From the NCBI RefSeq assembly GCF_047511655.1, contig NC_133397.1, positions 19,679,501-19,743,500 on the forward strand: a DNA stretch of 64,000 nucleotides. The letters are read 5' to 3'. The first letter of the stretch is position 1, and each line of letters opens with the position of its first letter. Source of the stretch: Castor canadensis (lineage: Eukaryota; Chordata; Mammalia; Rodentia; Castoridae). The notes beneath the pieces are model-generated. The model was not told the origin of the DNA. It searched no databases and saw only the letters and a list, made by a program, of their open reading frames with translations. The position numbers and the translations under genes are program-made. This document shows positions 1 through 12,154 of the stretch, piece after piece.

Positions 1-855
1 CTTCAAAGAGTGGCTACTCATGTACTAAGGTGAAAAAACAGGGAAAAGAAATGCAAGCTTTTCTACTCAGCTCTGCTGGTGGCCTCATCTCCCACCAATG
101 AGCCTCTAGACAGGGACACTCCTCTCCCACACACATTCCTAAGAGCCACCTGGCTCTTACCTCTTGTTCTATCACCACATCCTCCAGTCTCCTGCAGCTG
201 GGTCCAGAATGGCAGAATATCTCTAGCCCACCCACTTCCATGTCATCCAGTAAAACTCCATCACAAGCATGCAGTCTCTTCTCTGGCCCCACTGGCAGTG
301 TTCCTGCTGCCCCCTCTGCCTCGTTTCCTCATCACCTGCCCTCCCAGGTATAGGGCCATAGCAGAAGCTAAGTGTTGGCAGTCTTGCTAGCATGTGTAAG
401 ACTTAGCATCTCTCTCTCCTAGGTTTCAGCCCTGGGCATCAATTCTGGATCAATAGGAAACTCCACTCAACTTTCTGTTATATGTACACATTTAGATTTG
501 GGTTCAGATTGGTCTTCTATTTCTTCTGGACTTCTGGACTTTCTTTACTTGGTTTAAAACCAAACTGAGTTCCAGTTTCACATGGCCCAGGCCTTGGTTT
601 CAAGGTCAGCTAAAAACAAAGTAGGGTCAAGAGGACCTGCTCAAGGCCCAGTTGTAGAGGGTGAGCACAGCATGGGTCAGGTGAGGAGAGAAGGAAGCAC
701 CAGAAGAGCAGTGGCCACACCAAGACCTCCAGGGCTCCATCAAAGCTCTGCCCTCAGACCTACCCGATGAGTCATAGCTGATCTCATCCAAACAATATAT
801 CCTCATATTTCACCAGAACTAGAAAGCACTAAGTCTTCTTCAACTTGAATGAGGG
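1..855. other. Unassigned unique-looking sequence
   Basis: I see no recognisable repeat, exon or RNA gene here. The short open frames on both strands overlap each other and carry no motif I know. The composition is ordinary mammalian non-coding DNA with a pyrimidine-rich stretch around 120-330. Confidence 0.5.
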
Positions 856-861
856 TGATGG

Positions 862-962
862 GGCACCCAGTCTTGCCCTTTGTAAGTTATGAGAGCCAGG
901 TAAGTCACCTCTTTGGACTTCAACTTCTGCAAAAGGGGGAAAATCATTTGCCTCCACAGGAA
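862..962 (+). mobile_element. MIR-like ancient SINE fragment
   Basis: The stretch follows the MIR core order: a GTAAGTCACCTC-like segment (family: GCAAGTCACTTAACCTC), then a TTCAACTTCTGCAAAAGGGG segment like the family's TCAGTTTCCTCATCTGTAAAATGGGG. MIRs are tRNA-derived SINEs that were active before the placental radiation. The copy is short and diverged, so the call is tentative. Confidence 0.45.
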
Positions 963-1254
963 GCCAGCAGTTTACTTGATACTGTATATGGAGCACAGAG
1001 AGGACAGGATAAACTCCAAACCTGCCTAACACCCAGCAAGACCATACTGAACAGAAGGTACACAGTCCTTCTGTCTTTGACTCTATCCATGACAGAGCAT
1101 CTCTCCATGGCCATTACACCACTCTGACCCAAGTCATCACGGTCTCTGACTTGGACCACTGAAGGAACCTCCACTGAATCCCTGCTTCCAACCTGGTCCC
1201 CTCCAGTTGGTTAGAAAAGTAAGCTGGGTCACAGTATTCCTTGCCGGAAACCCT

Positions 1255-1890
1255 GAAATGGCTACTGTTTTTTCAAAGTGGAAGCCAAAATCCCTACCAT
1301 CACCTTCAAGGCCCTACATGTCCACCCTAGTTGTTCTCCATCCTACCACTTTCCCCTTCTTTTCTCCATCCCACTGGCCTATTAAAACACAGCAGCTGTG
1401 TTCCTGCCCTAGGGCCTTTGCACTGAATCACCCCTCTGCCTGGAGTTCCCCATACCTCAATATCTACACTACTATCCTTTACTTCTTCCAGGTCCTGTAT
1501 TCAATGTCACCTAAATCAAGTTTTCCTTAACCACCCTATTTGCAATCACAGAATCCTTTACCCACCCCATCGCATGCCTATCACACTCCCACAGCATTTT
1601 ATCTTCTCCATAGCATTTTATCTTCTGACATACCACATAACTTACTAGTTTATTTTATCATCCATCTCTCCCTTCTTCCCTACATAGACATTAGAATGTA
1701 AGTTCCACTGAAGCAGGTGTTTGTGTTTGTTTCATTCACTGCTGTATCTCCAGCATCTAGGACAGTGTCTAATGGAGATGTAGCTTGGTAGTTGAGTGCT
1801 TGCCTAGCATGAACAAAACTCTGGGTTCAATCCCCAAAACAGCAAAAAAAAAAAAAAAGGTATTTGTTTAATGAATGACTGTATGAATAA
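1255..1890 (+). mobile_element. LINE-2 3' end, interrupted by an ID SINE
   Basis: The sequence runs in L2 3'-end order: AAGGCCCTACATG, then CTAGGGCCTTTGCACT, CTGCCTGGAGTTCCC, a block like AATGTCACC, then AGAATGTAAGTTCCACTGA and the CACTGCTGTATCTCCAGCATC block. The family then expects a TATTTGTTGAATGAATG tail. That tail (TATTTGTTTAATGAATGA) appears only at 1861-1890, after a separate ID element at 1773-1858. L2 is a long-dead CR1-clade LINE. The preserved order and the split tail make this call strong. Confidence 0.85.
1773..1858 (+). mobile_element. ID-type tRNA-derived SINE inside the L2
   Basis: This is a short SINE with a tRNA-like A-box region (TAGCTTGGTAGTTGAGTGC), the TTGCCTAGCAT segment and a B-box region (GGGTTCAATCC), ending in an A-run at 1844-1858. 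ID elements are transcribed by RNA polymerase III from these internal boxes and mobilised by L1. It separates the L2 body from its terminal repeat, so it is younger than the L2. A short deletion in the second half replaces the usual CAAGGCCC. Confidence 0.8.
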
Positions 1891-3240
1891 CAGGACAGGA
1901 GGACTCACAAGCTGGACATATAAGATCCAGCGAAGTGCTCAAAACATCAGCTCTCATCTCTCCTCAGCAAATGACAAAGCAGAGAATGGATCAGAGGAAG
2001 GATGAACTCAGCTTGGAAGAGAATCTCCTGGCTGAGTAATGGTCTCTGCCTCTCTTCATCTCAGTTTAGACCCAACATGGGAAACTCACTTTGAAAGCAT
2101 CCTGTTTAGTCATTCCAATGACTCACTTCTTCTAAACTCCAACACATCTGGAGACCACAGTCCAAAGCTCTTCATGTAAATAGAAGTCACATTCAGCACA
2201 AGCAGTTCATCTGTGGTTCTTTGGCCATTCAACTTCAGAGAGCAAACGTGCTGCCTGCGCCTCTCAGCTACTCCCTGGACTCTCCAATGTCTGCCAGTCT
2301 AAGGCATCTTTGCTCAGAAACTTGACTCACACCTTGAATGGAAAGAACACAACTCTTTCATAGGCATGGATCTCTTCTCACGTGAATTGCAAGCAAAGGA
2401 GCAGCTGAGTGTGAGAAGACTATGAGGAACTGGCCGGTGTTTACTCTATCTAAAGGCATTTAGACTAAAATAAATAAATAAATGACACCATTCAAGTCAA
2501 ACATAGCACTCTACACCTGAAAACTGCTACTTGGTAGCTTGCGTCCTGATTGCAAGCTTAAGCCCATCAGCCATGTGACAGTATGTAGGCACTTAATGAA
2601 TGCTTCTTAATGGATGCTGATGGGTATAAAGTGCTCCCAGGTCCGAGAAAGAGCTTGATCGATATCAAAGGGTTCTGTTCTCATTTTGCAGATATAACGT
2701 GTGGGGTGTTTGTCTTCTCATGCCTTTCTCCCCAATCTCAGGATCAGACAGCATTGAGGGGTATCTGTGAACCCATCAATCAACAGGGCATGATCTGACT
2801 ATGGAGGCAATGCCAAGAAAGGGACACAGAGGAGAGAGCTGGGGTACAGAGAGAAGAGACAGCAATCCTCAGCCTCTATCCCAGGCAGGGTTTTTTAACT
2901 GGTGGTCAGAGCACTTCCATCTGCTCTGTAGAGTCCCGGCTTCCCAATCACACTGATGGGAAGACACCCTTCTGCACCTACAAACCTCTCTAACCAGTGT
3001 TCCTTTTTCCCTTGTCTAATTCCACCTTAGCTTAACCTACTCAGTAGCCTTTAGAGTCTCTCAGGACACTTGTGATGTTAAGACAAGTGTATTTCCATTT
3101 TGTTGCACTGTATTTCTCGTAAAGAGCAACTTCATCTTGTATCTCCATTGTATTCAGCCTGACCTTTGCACTCTGAAATTCTTCAAACAGAGCTCTCCTT
3201 GTGAAGCGGGAAGCACAGCTGACAGCGTCCTGATCCCAGA
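1891..3240. other. Unassigned sequence
   Basis: No gene or clear element is visible. Around 2470-2483 there is a short AAATA run. Around 2590-2612 a CACTTAATGAATGCTTC segment resembles the tail of L2 or MIR but is too short to call. Confidence 0.4.
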
Positions 3241-3421
3241 GGTTTTTTGTTTTTTTTTTTTTTTTTCAGAATGAGAAAAATGCACAGGGTTCCACCTGGA
3301 GCAGGTGGACCCAATAGCTTCTTCATCCCAGTGAAGAGAGGACAGAGCAGCCTCACCAGCTCTGAGTGGAATTACCCCGTCTCCACTCTACTTGTCCCTC
3401 AGAGAGGAGACTCAGGAACTG

Positions 3422-3450
3422 GTGAGTGAGTGAGTGAGTGAGTGAGTGAG
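3422..3450. repeat. GTGA tetranucleotide microsatellite
   Basis: About seven tandem GTGA units lie just after a T-rich run at 3241-3267. The sequence is a simple repeat with no sign of function. The small open frame crossing it on the minus strand owes its Ser-Leu-Thr-His pattern to the repeat. Confidence 0.9.
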
Positions 3451-4651
3451 CAAGTGAACAGACATTTGGATTATTGCACCAATCACTTAAACCATCTTTT
3501 GACTCTAAAGTCATCTCCATCCCAATCACACCCCACATTACTTCCGAGGAATTGTTCATGTCCACTCTCAGATTTTAGACCCTTTTAAACTCTTAGAATA
3601 AACCCAGGCTTTTTAGCACAGGCTTTTCAATATGAGGACCACGTATTCTCCACTTCACCTCCTGTACTCACTTCCTCTCACCCACTCTTCCATCAGGTTC
3701 CCCCTCTTTCATTTTGCCGTGTCTCTAACACTTTTGGCAAAGTCCAGAATATTCTCCCCTGCACCACTCCACCCACTTTTTTTTTTCTTACCAATCTCAT
3801 CCTTGGCTGAATGAAGAATGGATCAGTAAATGATGAAGTCCAGTGAGAATAGTCATTCTTGGAGTTCAGAAGAACTCCATCACCATCAGCCCATGTGGAA
3901 AGAACACATCTGCTAGGGGGTATGGAAGACTCTGAAAGGTCTGTCATGGCTTTAACTGTGAGAGATGTGTGTCTCTGGACTCTGCAATTATGTACCTCAG
4001 AGAATAATACCCAAGAGCTAAGTATTTCCCATTTCATTCCTACCTCCCACTTCTCTTATAGCCCCTTCATGTTGGGAATGAGCGTCACCACTCAGTCAAG
4101 GCTTCTCCTGTTCTTTCAATAGCCCCACTCCACCCAAGTCTGTGAAAGTTTCTTCCACCAATGGGATTGCGCCACTTAGGGCACAGCTTCTAAGGGTCCA
4201 ATCAGCATCAGTTACTAGTTATACTGGTTTGCAGTGTACCGACCAAAGCATTTCATCTGGGCTAGGTTGTCTACCTGAAGGGCACAGGATATTCAAAACA
4301 GGAGGGTCAAAGCCCACTGATGAGAAAATCCTGGGGTCTGGGAGGGAACCAGCCTAGATCACTTGTGAAGGATAAGCTTGGCCCACACGTGTCACCCCAC
4401 CCTCAGGACACAGCCTGAAGAAGCCAGTAGAGACCTGAGGAAGACATACACAGATGACTAGGGAGCTAGCTGCTTTACAGGGTGATTGTGAGATAGGAAT
4501 CAACTCAGAAAAGAGAACAAGTGTTTACTTCATTTTGATCAGAAGCTGCAGCAAAAATAAGTTGCAGAAAAAGATTTGTAACAATAAATGGAAAAAACAA
4601 GATTTTTCCTTAAATAGTTTTTCTCAGCTGGGAAACTAAGATGAACAAACA
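3451..4651. other. Unassigned sequence
   Basis: Nothing recognisable on either strand. Short opposing open frames around 3.7-4.1 kb overlap one another and contain no domain motif. A T-run is present at 3778-3787. Confidence 0.4.
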
Positions 4652-5087
4652 TGTTTGGGTTGAATTTTATCTACCTAAAATTCATATGTCGAAGCACTCA
4701 CCCTGAATACCTCAGAACATGACCTTATTGGAAGTGGGGCCATTGAGGATATAACAAATGAACATGAAATCAATAGGGTGTGTCCTAATTCAGTATGACT
4801 AGTATCCTTACAAAGAGAGGAAACTGAGACACAGACACAGGTGTACAGGAAGAGTACCACAGACAATGAACCACGGATTAGTGGTGCTTTCCTAAGTCAA
4901 GGAATGCCAAAGACTGTCAGAAGCCAGAAGAGAAGCATGGAGCAGATGCTTCCTCACAGCCTCAGAAGGAGCCAACCCTGCCCATACCGCCGTGTGGTAC
5001 TTGTGGATTCCGGAGCTACGAGGCGCTAAATTCCTGTTGTATTAAGTTTGTGGGGCTTTATTAGGTCCATCCTAGGAAACTAAATCA
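4652..5087 (+). mobile_element. Solitary MLT1-type (MaLR/ERVL) LTR
   Basis: The stretch matches the MLT1 LTR order: TGTTTGGGTTGAATT at the start, AAAATTCATATGTCGAAGC, a CAGAACATGACCTTATTGGAA block, then TCCTTACAAAGAGAGGAAACTGAG with ACACAGACACAG. It ends with TTGTGGGGCTTTATTA and CCTAGGAAACTAAATCA, the usual LTR terminus. There is no internal ERV sequence, so it is a solo LTR. These non-autonomous ERVL relatives amplified early in placental evolution. Divergence is high and no target-site duplication is clear. Confidence 0.8.
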
Positions 5088-7164
5088 AAATGTAAGTGAT
5101 GTATCTAGAACGTGTTTTTGCCTCCTCAGTGCCCATCTCAACCACAGGGAAACCACCTTTGAAGCCTCCGCACAACCCCATTGGTCACTGAGCACAAGTG
5201 CTGACCACCTCAGCACCTCCTTGGCAGTGCCTGTAGTAGAAGGGCATTGTAACAAAACTGGGACAAGTGTGGGCTTCGAAGCCACACAGATCTGTGTTGG
5301 ACTCCTGTTATCGCCTCTATGCATAGCCCTTCTTAGCAAAACGCAGAGCTAACAGCGAGGCCCCTTTCAAGGGCCCTTATGGAGAACGCGGGAGACAACT
5401 CTCTAGGAGCACATCGCCATACTGGTGCACAGTGAGCACCCTCTAAATGGGAGATAGTGCTATGTGCTCACTCATGAAGGGTCACAGAGGATGGAGTTAG
5501 GTTAGCAGCCCATCCCTCAAATCAGCTAAGCTCTTAATGTAAAACAATAATAAATCCAAAAATGCAACAAATGCCATTTGGTAGCAGAGTCCCATGGGCT
5601 CCTGAGTAGCGTATGTTGGCCCAGCAGAGGGCCTGCCCTGAGAACAAGGAAGGGGAGTGAGCAGATGGCAGTGATCAGCTACAGGGCCTGGATAGAGGAA
5701 ACATGTGCGTGGGAAGAGGAACAAGGGAAGCTGGAGGTCAGAGCAGCTCTGCACGTGTCTGACAAGCAGCACCAAGAGGAATAGCAGCCGTCACCTGAAG
5801 GTTGATCGGCCTCTCCCCTAACTGAGAGGACACAGAATTCCCAACCTGCAGGGCATACAAGGCAGCCTGCCACACACCTGCCAGAACAGAGAAAAGAAGA
5901 GAATGTAGGTCACACCAAATCAAGAGCGAGGTTGCTCGGAAGTCGATGATAGGGAGTATGCAAGTGGAAGTCTCAGCAAAATTTGGAGGTACCTAACATC
6001 AAGTAAGGAAAATCCACCTTGAGGTAACTTTATGCAGTGCTGTGCTGTTAAATGTTTAACAACTGGTTCCTAGGGCATTGCAATTTTCATGGTGCAAATA
6101 CTCCCACTCTGACCAATTGAAAGCTATCAAGAAAACATCTATCAGCTCCCAAATTCCTGAAAGCTTAATGGGTTCTTCTAAGCCTAGGAACTGGCTTCAG
6201 TGCATGCTGAATCCTAAGTGACAGGAGTACAGACCCTTAGTCCTAGTTAAGGGGCAAATAAAATGCTACCTGCTATCTCTCTGACCCCCCCACCCCAGGT
6301 CATTACAAGTAAACAGTGGCATTTGTCCTCTGCTCAGTTCTTGACCTGCTCTGATACTGTCTACTCCCAGAAGGTGACTTGATAGCTCAGGATAAGGGGC
6401 AGCGCCATTTCATCCTTTCAGGTATGACACTGGTCTCAGTCCTTAATCTGCAGGTGAGGAGCCACGCCTGGCACATAACTTCAAGTAAAGCCCTGCTAGA
6501 TGCAGGAATGCATAGCCTGCCTGAGGAAGTCTATGAGGATTGGGAAGAAGACCCTGATGGCAACTTCTTCACCTGCCTTCCTGAAAGCTTCAAGCCAGTC
6601 CTGAGAATGCCATGTGCTCATCAGTTGTCAGTTTCCTTCCCATTATGTGTGTCCCCAGCAGTGGATCCATCTCTTCAGCCCCTCCTCAGTTATCACCAGG
6701 CCCAGATGTGTGTTGACCTCTGCCATAGTTATTACAGCTGGGAAGGTGCTTCTCTGAGGGATAGTGAGAAACCTTCAGCACTGAAGTTTTAGACACATGC
6801 AGTCAGCATTAGGTCATGTCGTAGGAAACCATCCATGCTTTTTTTTTTTTTTTTTTTTTCCCCTGGGCAGGACCCAACCTCAACTTACGTCTGCCCACAG
6901 GCTGTTTAAAGGAAAGCTGAATGGATTTATAGTAAAATGTACTTTTCTTCTCAGGTAACTAGGTCCAGGGGAAAATGTGATCCTCTGCCAGTCTACCCAG
7001 ACAGCGAGTGAGGTAAGTCTTCAGCCTGTCTATGTCAGTGAACATGTGGCAGCCAGCCCATCAGTGACCACTGCTATTCAGACGTGATGGGGCACAGACC
7101 CAGATCAGGAAAGCTTCTGAGTCCAGAGCTAACTAAGGGGCCAGGCACAAGGCAAGAGCTGGGA
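5088..7164. other. Unassigned sequence with one possible MIR
   Basis: Positions 5250-5345 hold a GGGCTTCGAAGCCACACAG-like segment reminiscent of the MIR 5' region, too diverged to call alone. A T-run lies at 6840-6859. An open frame at 6379-6792 starts at TTG and shows no known domain. I see nothing else. Confidence 0.35.
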
Positions 7165-7310
7165 GACTGCGATCCTGATCTGACCCCCACAAACTCCCTG
7201 TGGCCTTAGGTGAGTCAATTTAATCCTCTGGGCTCCAGGGTCTTCATTGGTATAAGGATCTCTTCTTGCCTCCTGTGCAAAATTATTAGGAGGAACGCAT
7301 GGCATTAGGG
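7165..7310 (+). mobile_element. MIR-like SINE
   Basis: The segment CTGTGGCCTTAGGTGAGTCAATTTAATCCTCTGGGCTCCAGGG-type order followed by TCTTCATTGGTATAA matches the MIR core (family: CTTGGGCAAGTCACTTAACC, then TTCCTCATCTGTAAAA). It is diverged and truncated at both ends, as expected of an element from before the placental radiation. Confidence 0.55.
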
Positions 7311-8180
7311 GTGTTAAGGTGCAGCAGACATGATTTACAATCAGCATTCCTTAAGATGTTGTTTACAAAGGCAAAGTAATGCTGTGAATTTGCTGGAGGC
7401 AAAAATGGAGTTTTATCTGAAATGCCTTATTGATCATCCAACCATTGCTGACCTCAGTAAATCCCCAGCTTGTTTAGATGTAGCCAAAATGTTGAGGTAG
7501 CAAACACTTTCCCAAGTGCATCTCCCAGCTCAGTAATACTATTAGGATAATACAAAGACCACAGAGGGTGGGATACATTCAGATAGGAAAATGGTAGTAA
7601 GTAGAAATGAGCTCCGAGGCACTGTCTAAGTGAACACCTACCTCCCCAACACCCAGCCCCATTCCCACACAACTACTAAAACAAAAATGGCCCTTCCACA
7701 GTCCTGCAAAAGGGGAAGCCAACTGAGCCAAGCAAGAATGACTGTTGCTTAGGGGGAAGCAAGGGTGCTTTTGCCTCTTTGTTTCTAAAATGAGCTCAGC
7801 AAGGATGAAATGCCTCCATGCTAGAGGGTGAGGAAGCCAGGCAAAGGCTGTTACATGGTTTCCATGGGCACCAGCAGCCCCACTGAAACCGGTTGTCCAC
7901 ACAGTGCTCTGTTTTGGCAGGGCTTGATCATCACAAGATGTTTGCCTAGTGAGGATATCTCTACAAACATGGCCAGAAGCAATTCTCAAGTCTGTGGCAG
8001 CTGGGACCCCAAAAAACAATTGTATAACCCTAGGCCCACTGCCCATCTACATTTTCCTTAAGTCAAACCACACAACAATGTTGTCTGATAGCTCAGCTGC
8101 AGTGTGCCTACATAAATCAGAAAGGGCAATTGTTGTGAAGCAAAAAGTCTCTCTGCTCAGGCAGATTGTGATTTATTCTA
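7311..8180. other. Unassigned sequence
   Basis: The open frames on both strands at 7.45-8.05 kb overlap and none carries a motif I know. I can point to no repeat. Confidence 0.35.
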
Positions 8181-8183
8181 ATT

Positions 8184-8205
8184 AATAATAATAATAATAA
8201 TAATA
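8184..8205. repeat. AAT trinucleotide microsatellite
   Basis: About seven tandem AAT/ATA units, directly before the MIR that starts near 8213. Confidence 0.9.
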
Positions 8206-8212
8206 GGAAAAA

Positions 8213-8812
8213 ATAGGTAACTTTACTGAGCATGTAGTATGGTCCAGACCCTGTTTTATTGCATTGATCTCATTTATTCATTATTATATCCTTATTGGGG
8301 TGATGGCACTGTTTCACCCCTTATTTATTGATGGAGAAACTAAAGCAAGAAGTGGTAAGTAATCACTCCACAGTTATAAAAGTTAGTTAAGTTATGCTAG
8401 CTATAGTAACAAATGAATGCTGAAATCTTATAGAATTGAAATGATAGGAATTTATATTGCATTCAAGAAAAGTTTCATGGTTGGTGGGAGAAGGGGACAC
8501 TCAGGACCCTACTGAGAGAGGATCTGCCTTCTAGCTTCACTGTGTGTCCTCTAGGGCCACTCTGAGCAATCTAACTCCAGCCAGCAGATGAGACGGAGAA
8601 CTCAGAAAAAAACACATTTTGCTTCCATCTACATTCCAGGAGTCGAGCTCAGTCCATGGACTCTTCTAGATGCAAGCAAGGGCTGAGAAATGTCAACCCT
8701 GTCTGGATAGCCACTTCCCAGTCACCATTATGAAAGGAAAACACAAAGCTCAGTGTTCAAGTTGGGATTCCAACCCAAGCAGCCTGGCTCCAGAATCTAC
8801 CCTCTCTATTGT
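8213..8812 (+). mobile_element. MIR split by a later insertion
   Basis: The left part (8213-8387) reads TTTACTGAGCATGTAGTATG, GATCTCATTTATTCATT, then ATTGATGGAGAAACTAAAGCAAG with a following AAGTAATCACTCCACAGTT, all in MIR order. The right part (about 8755-8812) reads GGGATTCCAACCCAAGCAGCCTGGCTCCAGAATC, the expected 3' half (GGGATTCGAACCCAGG...). The 360 nt between do not fit MIR. The two halves are collinear and in the same orientation, so a single interrupted element is the simplest reading. Confidence 0.6.
8388..8745. mobile_element. Unassigned ancient repeat inserted in the MIR
   Basis: The left end (GCTATAGTAACAAATGAATGCTGAAATCTTATAG) resembles an old mammalian repeat with a GCTGTAACAAACAACCCCAAAATCTCAG-like segment. 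I cannot name the family. The main evidence that it is an insertion is that it separates two MIR halves. Confidence 0.35.
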
Positions 8813-8997
8813 TTTATGTGCCAGATCTGGGTCCAAGAGCCACCAGTGAGGTGGTCACTTGGCTCAGGAGAAACCAGGGAGCTGGTCATGGAAGGTTCTA
8901 GGGGAAGGACCTAGCTGTTGTCTCTCAAGGCACTAGGCAGTTATTCCCAAGAATCTCTTCCATATTGCCGCTATGGGTATCTGAAACCCCACCATTA

Positions 8998-10187
8998 ATA
9001 TAATAATGCTCAGCTGGAGGCATCACAATTCCTGACTTTAAATTATATTACAGAGCCATAGCAATAAAAACAGCATGGTACTGGCACAAAAACAGACATG
9101 AAGACCAGTGGAACAGAATAGAGGACCTGGATATGAATCTACGCAGCCATGCTCACCTTATTTTTGATAAAGTTGCCAAAAACATACAATGCAGAATAGA
9201 CAGCCTCTTCAACAAATGTTGCTGGGAAAAATAGTTATCTGCCTGCAGAAAACTGAAACTAGATCCATGTCTATCACCCTGTACAAGTATCAACTCAAAG
9301 CAGATAAAGGACTTTAATATCAAATTCGAAACTGAAGTTAGTATAGGTAAGATCAGGAAATACTCTGGAAGCAATAGGTATAGGCAAGGACTTCCTCAGT
9401 AGAACTCCAGCAGGCAACTAAGAGAAAGGATGGACAAATGGGACTACATGAAATTAAAAAGCTTCTGCACAACAAAAGAAATGGTCTCTAAACTGAAAAG
9501 ACCACCCACAGAGTGGGAGAAAATATTCACTGGTTATACATCAGACAAAAGATTGATAACCAGAATATACAGGAAGCTCAAAAAACTAAACTCTCCCAAA
9601 ATTAATGAACTAATAAAGAAGTAGACAACTGAACTAAATAGAAAATTTTCAAAGGAAGAAATCCAAATGACAAAAAAACACATGAAAAAATGCTCACCAT
9701 TGCAGGCCATAAAGGAAATGCAAATCAAAACCACACTAAGATTCCACCTCACTCCTGTTAAAATAGCTATCATCATCAACAAATGTGGTGAGGATGCAGG
9801 GAAAAAGGAACCCTCATATACTGCTGGTGGGAATGTAAGCTAGTTCAACCACTTTGTAAAACTATATGGAGGCTTCTTAAAAAACTAAACATAGATCTGC
9901 CATTTGATCCAGCAATCCCACTCCTAGGGATATACCCAAAGGAATGTGACACAGGTTACTCCAGAGACACCCACACACCCATGTTTATTGCAGCTGTATT
10001 CACAATAGCCAAGTTATGGAAACAGCCAAGATGCCCCACTACTGAAGAATGGATTAAGAAAATGTGGTATTTATACACAATGGAGTTTTACTCAGCCACA
10101 AAGAAGACTGAAATCTTATCATTTGCAGGTAAATGGATGGCACTGGAGAGCATCATCTTAAGTGAAGTTAGCCAGGGCCAAAATTAA
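8998..10187 (+). pseudogene. L1 ORF2 C-terminal fragment, both ends missing
   Basis: Translation gives the ORF2p C-terminal half: GGIT-like and PDFKLYYRA near 9020-9055, [23 protein letters not shown] with stops, then an open stretch at 9430-9624 with [15 protein letters not shown] and WEKIFTGYTSDK, and a second at 9981-10187 with [19 protein letters not shown] and YLYTMEF. ORF2p is the L1 endonuclease and reverse transcriptase. Only the region after the RT domain remains. Several stops and frame changes break it. Unlike the other L1s here, it stops at the KLSQ-equivalent near 10187 with no 3' UTR or A-tail. No target-site duplication was found. Confidence 0.9.
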
Positions 10188-12154
10188 GAAACCTTGTGCT
10201 AACCCTGGTCTTCATACTAGAATTTCCTTGGAGTATCTTGGATCTGGTCCTCTGTGAGCTGGAGTTTTGACCATTTGACTTTCACATTGATACTTTCCAA
10301 TTTTGAGGATTCAGGAGAGGGAAATAAGGACCTGGTCAATCAATAGGATCTTGGCCATTTTCCAAGAGTCCAAAATGGAGCTGTGATCATAAAACTTATC
10401 TCTTAAATGGGTTGTTGAGGCTAAGAAATCAGAACAAATATGCTATACTGATGGATTAACTGTGATATTATGTGCATTGACAGAGAAAAGATTTCTGATT
10501 CACATCACAGTCCAGTGTAATCAAAGGAGTCTCTATTTCAAGTAGTGATCTCAACCATCAAATGTTGCTTCCATCTGCAGTATTTTTTTTTTATCTTGTT
10601 GCACTGATATCCTCCATTGGCAAATAGTAGAAAGAGAGAGAAGGGAGCACATGGCTAGGGAAATAATATGGTGGGTCCTGGATATAACGTCCATTGGCCA
10701 AAACAAGTCACATGGTCCCATGTAACTGCAAGAGAGTCTGGGAAATGTAGTAAAATTATGAGACTGTACAGATGAGAAAAGTGGACATTTGTCAGCATTC
10801 TGGTGTAATTCTTTCTATTCCTCACACTCTCAAGGTTCTACTTTCATGGTCCCAGACCTGGCCAACTCTCATTAGTAAAATTCCAAGAGGACCCTTCATT
10901 AAAGCCAGTAGTCATCAGCAGATAGGTGACCACAAAGTAAAAGGAGAGAAAGTACAGTAATTCTATCCCCACTCATTGTCTCTACAGTGAGCTGTACAAG
11001 GGAACTCATTACTTTTTTGGTTCAGGAAAATAAATGAGGACCTTCCATGCAACCACAGACCCAAATCAAGTAAACTCTGGCAACCAAAAGGACCTCTTAT
11101 CAGACATACTTAACTACAAATTCACCTCTTAATTCTCAATTCTAGATGAAAGGCTTTGTAATTTCATATATTTTTTCAAAATGAGGAGAAGTCTGTAAGT
11201 TCCTTTGTAACATTATCTTCTAAAGTCATTTATACCCTCAGCACTAGAACACTGTGTAGTGCTTCACTCTTCAATTCACATAAAGGTAGGTCTGAGCCAG
11301 TGTGACTGCTGAAAGTTTAGTCGTTTCATAAAAAGCAGGGCCTCTAAAGGTAAGGGCCGAAGATAAAAATAGGAATTCAAACTGTACACTATTTGTATAC
11401 ATTATTTAGAATACATATTTCATTAAAGAAATTCCAAGAGCTAATTCTGTATTCCTAATTTAAAGTAATTCAGTAAATACACTACGAAATGTAGGCAGCC
11501 TCATTTGGCATGTATATCCCAAAGGGAATCAACTCACAGTAGCTCAATTCTTCTCAGCCTCCAATCAGGAAGTTAGAACTCCATTTCACCCTTCCTTTCC
11601 TGGGGCCAGAGAAGCAGCCCTTCCTGCTGGCTGTCAGCCCTGTAGGTGTGCTCTTTAATCCAACAGCACATGCTGGAATGTGGTTGGAATGCAAGATGCT
11701 ACAAGTAATAAAGTTTATCAGAATGGCTTGTCATTATTTTTGCATAATTATACAATTACTGTGACTTTGGAAGGTAATAAATCACTGCACAGGTGACAAA
11801 TTGAGAAGCTAAGAAGGACAGTTACCTCACAGATAAAATAACTGCTGCCACTAACGAGATGTGGTAACTTGGTGGTCAACCTTTTAAAAACTGTCCTGTG
11901 GTCCTTTGAGGGCCAGTGGGAAAGCCATCTGCATCTGAAAGCATGCCAAACCATGGCCAAGACCACATAGGAGCTCAGAGCTCCAACAGCTTCAAAAATG
12001 AGTGTCCCACTTTCACTCCTTGATGGCCCAGAGGGAGTATTATAACAACAACCACCAAATTCCAATGAATCCAAATTTCATTGGCTCTGTTATAAATACC
12101 CAGAAAGCCCATTATTCATTCTGCATGACTCAAAGATGTCTCCAAAGACGGCTG
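10188..12154. other. Unassigned sequence with a possible ancient repeat at 10,575-10,760
   Basis: Within 10,575-10,760 the order CCATTGGCCAAAACAAGTCACATGGTCCC followed by GAGTCTGGGAAATGTAG recalls a common old mammalian repeat whose name I cannot give. The rest shows no recognisable element. Short open frames at 10.77 and 11.75 kb carry no motif. Confidence 0.35.

Noticed and set aside
6379-6792. 137-codon plus-strand open frame
   Set aside because: Starts at TTG, no motif I recognise, no paired exon signals.
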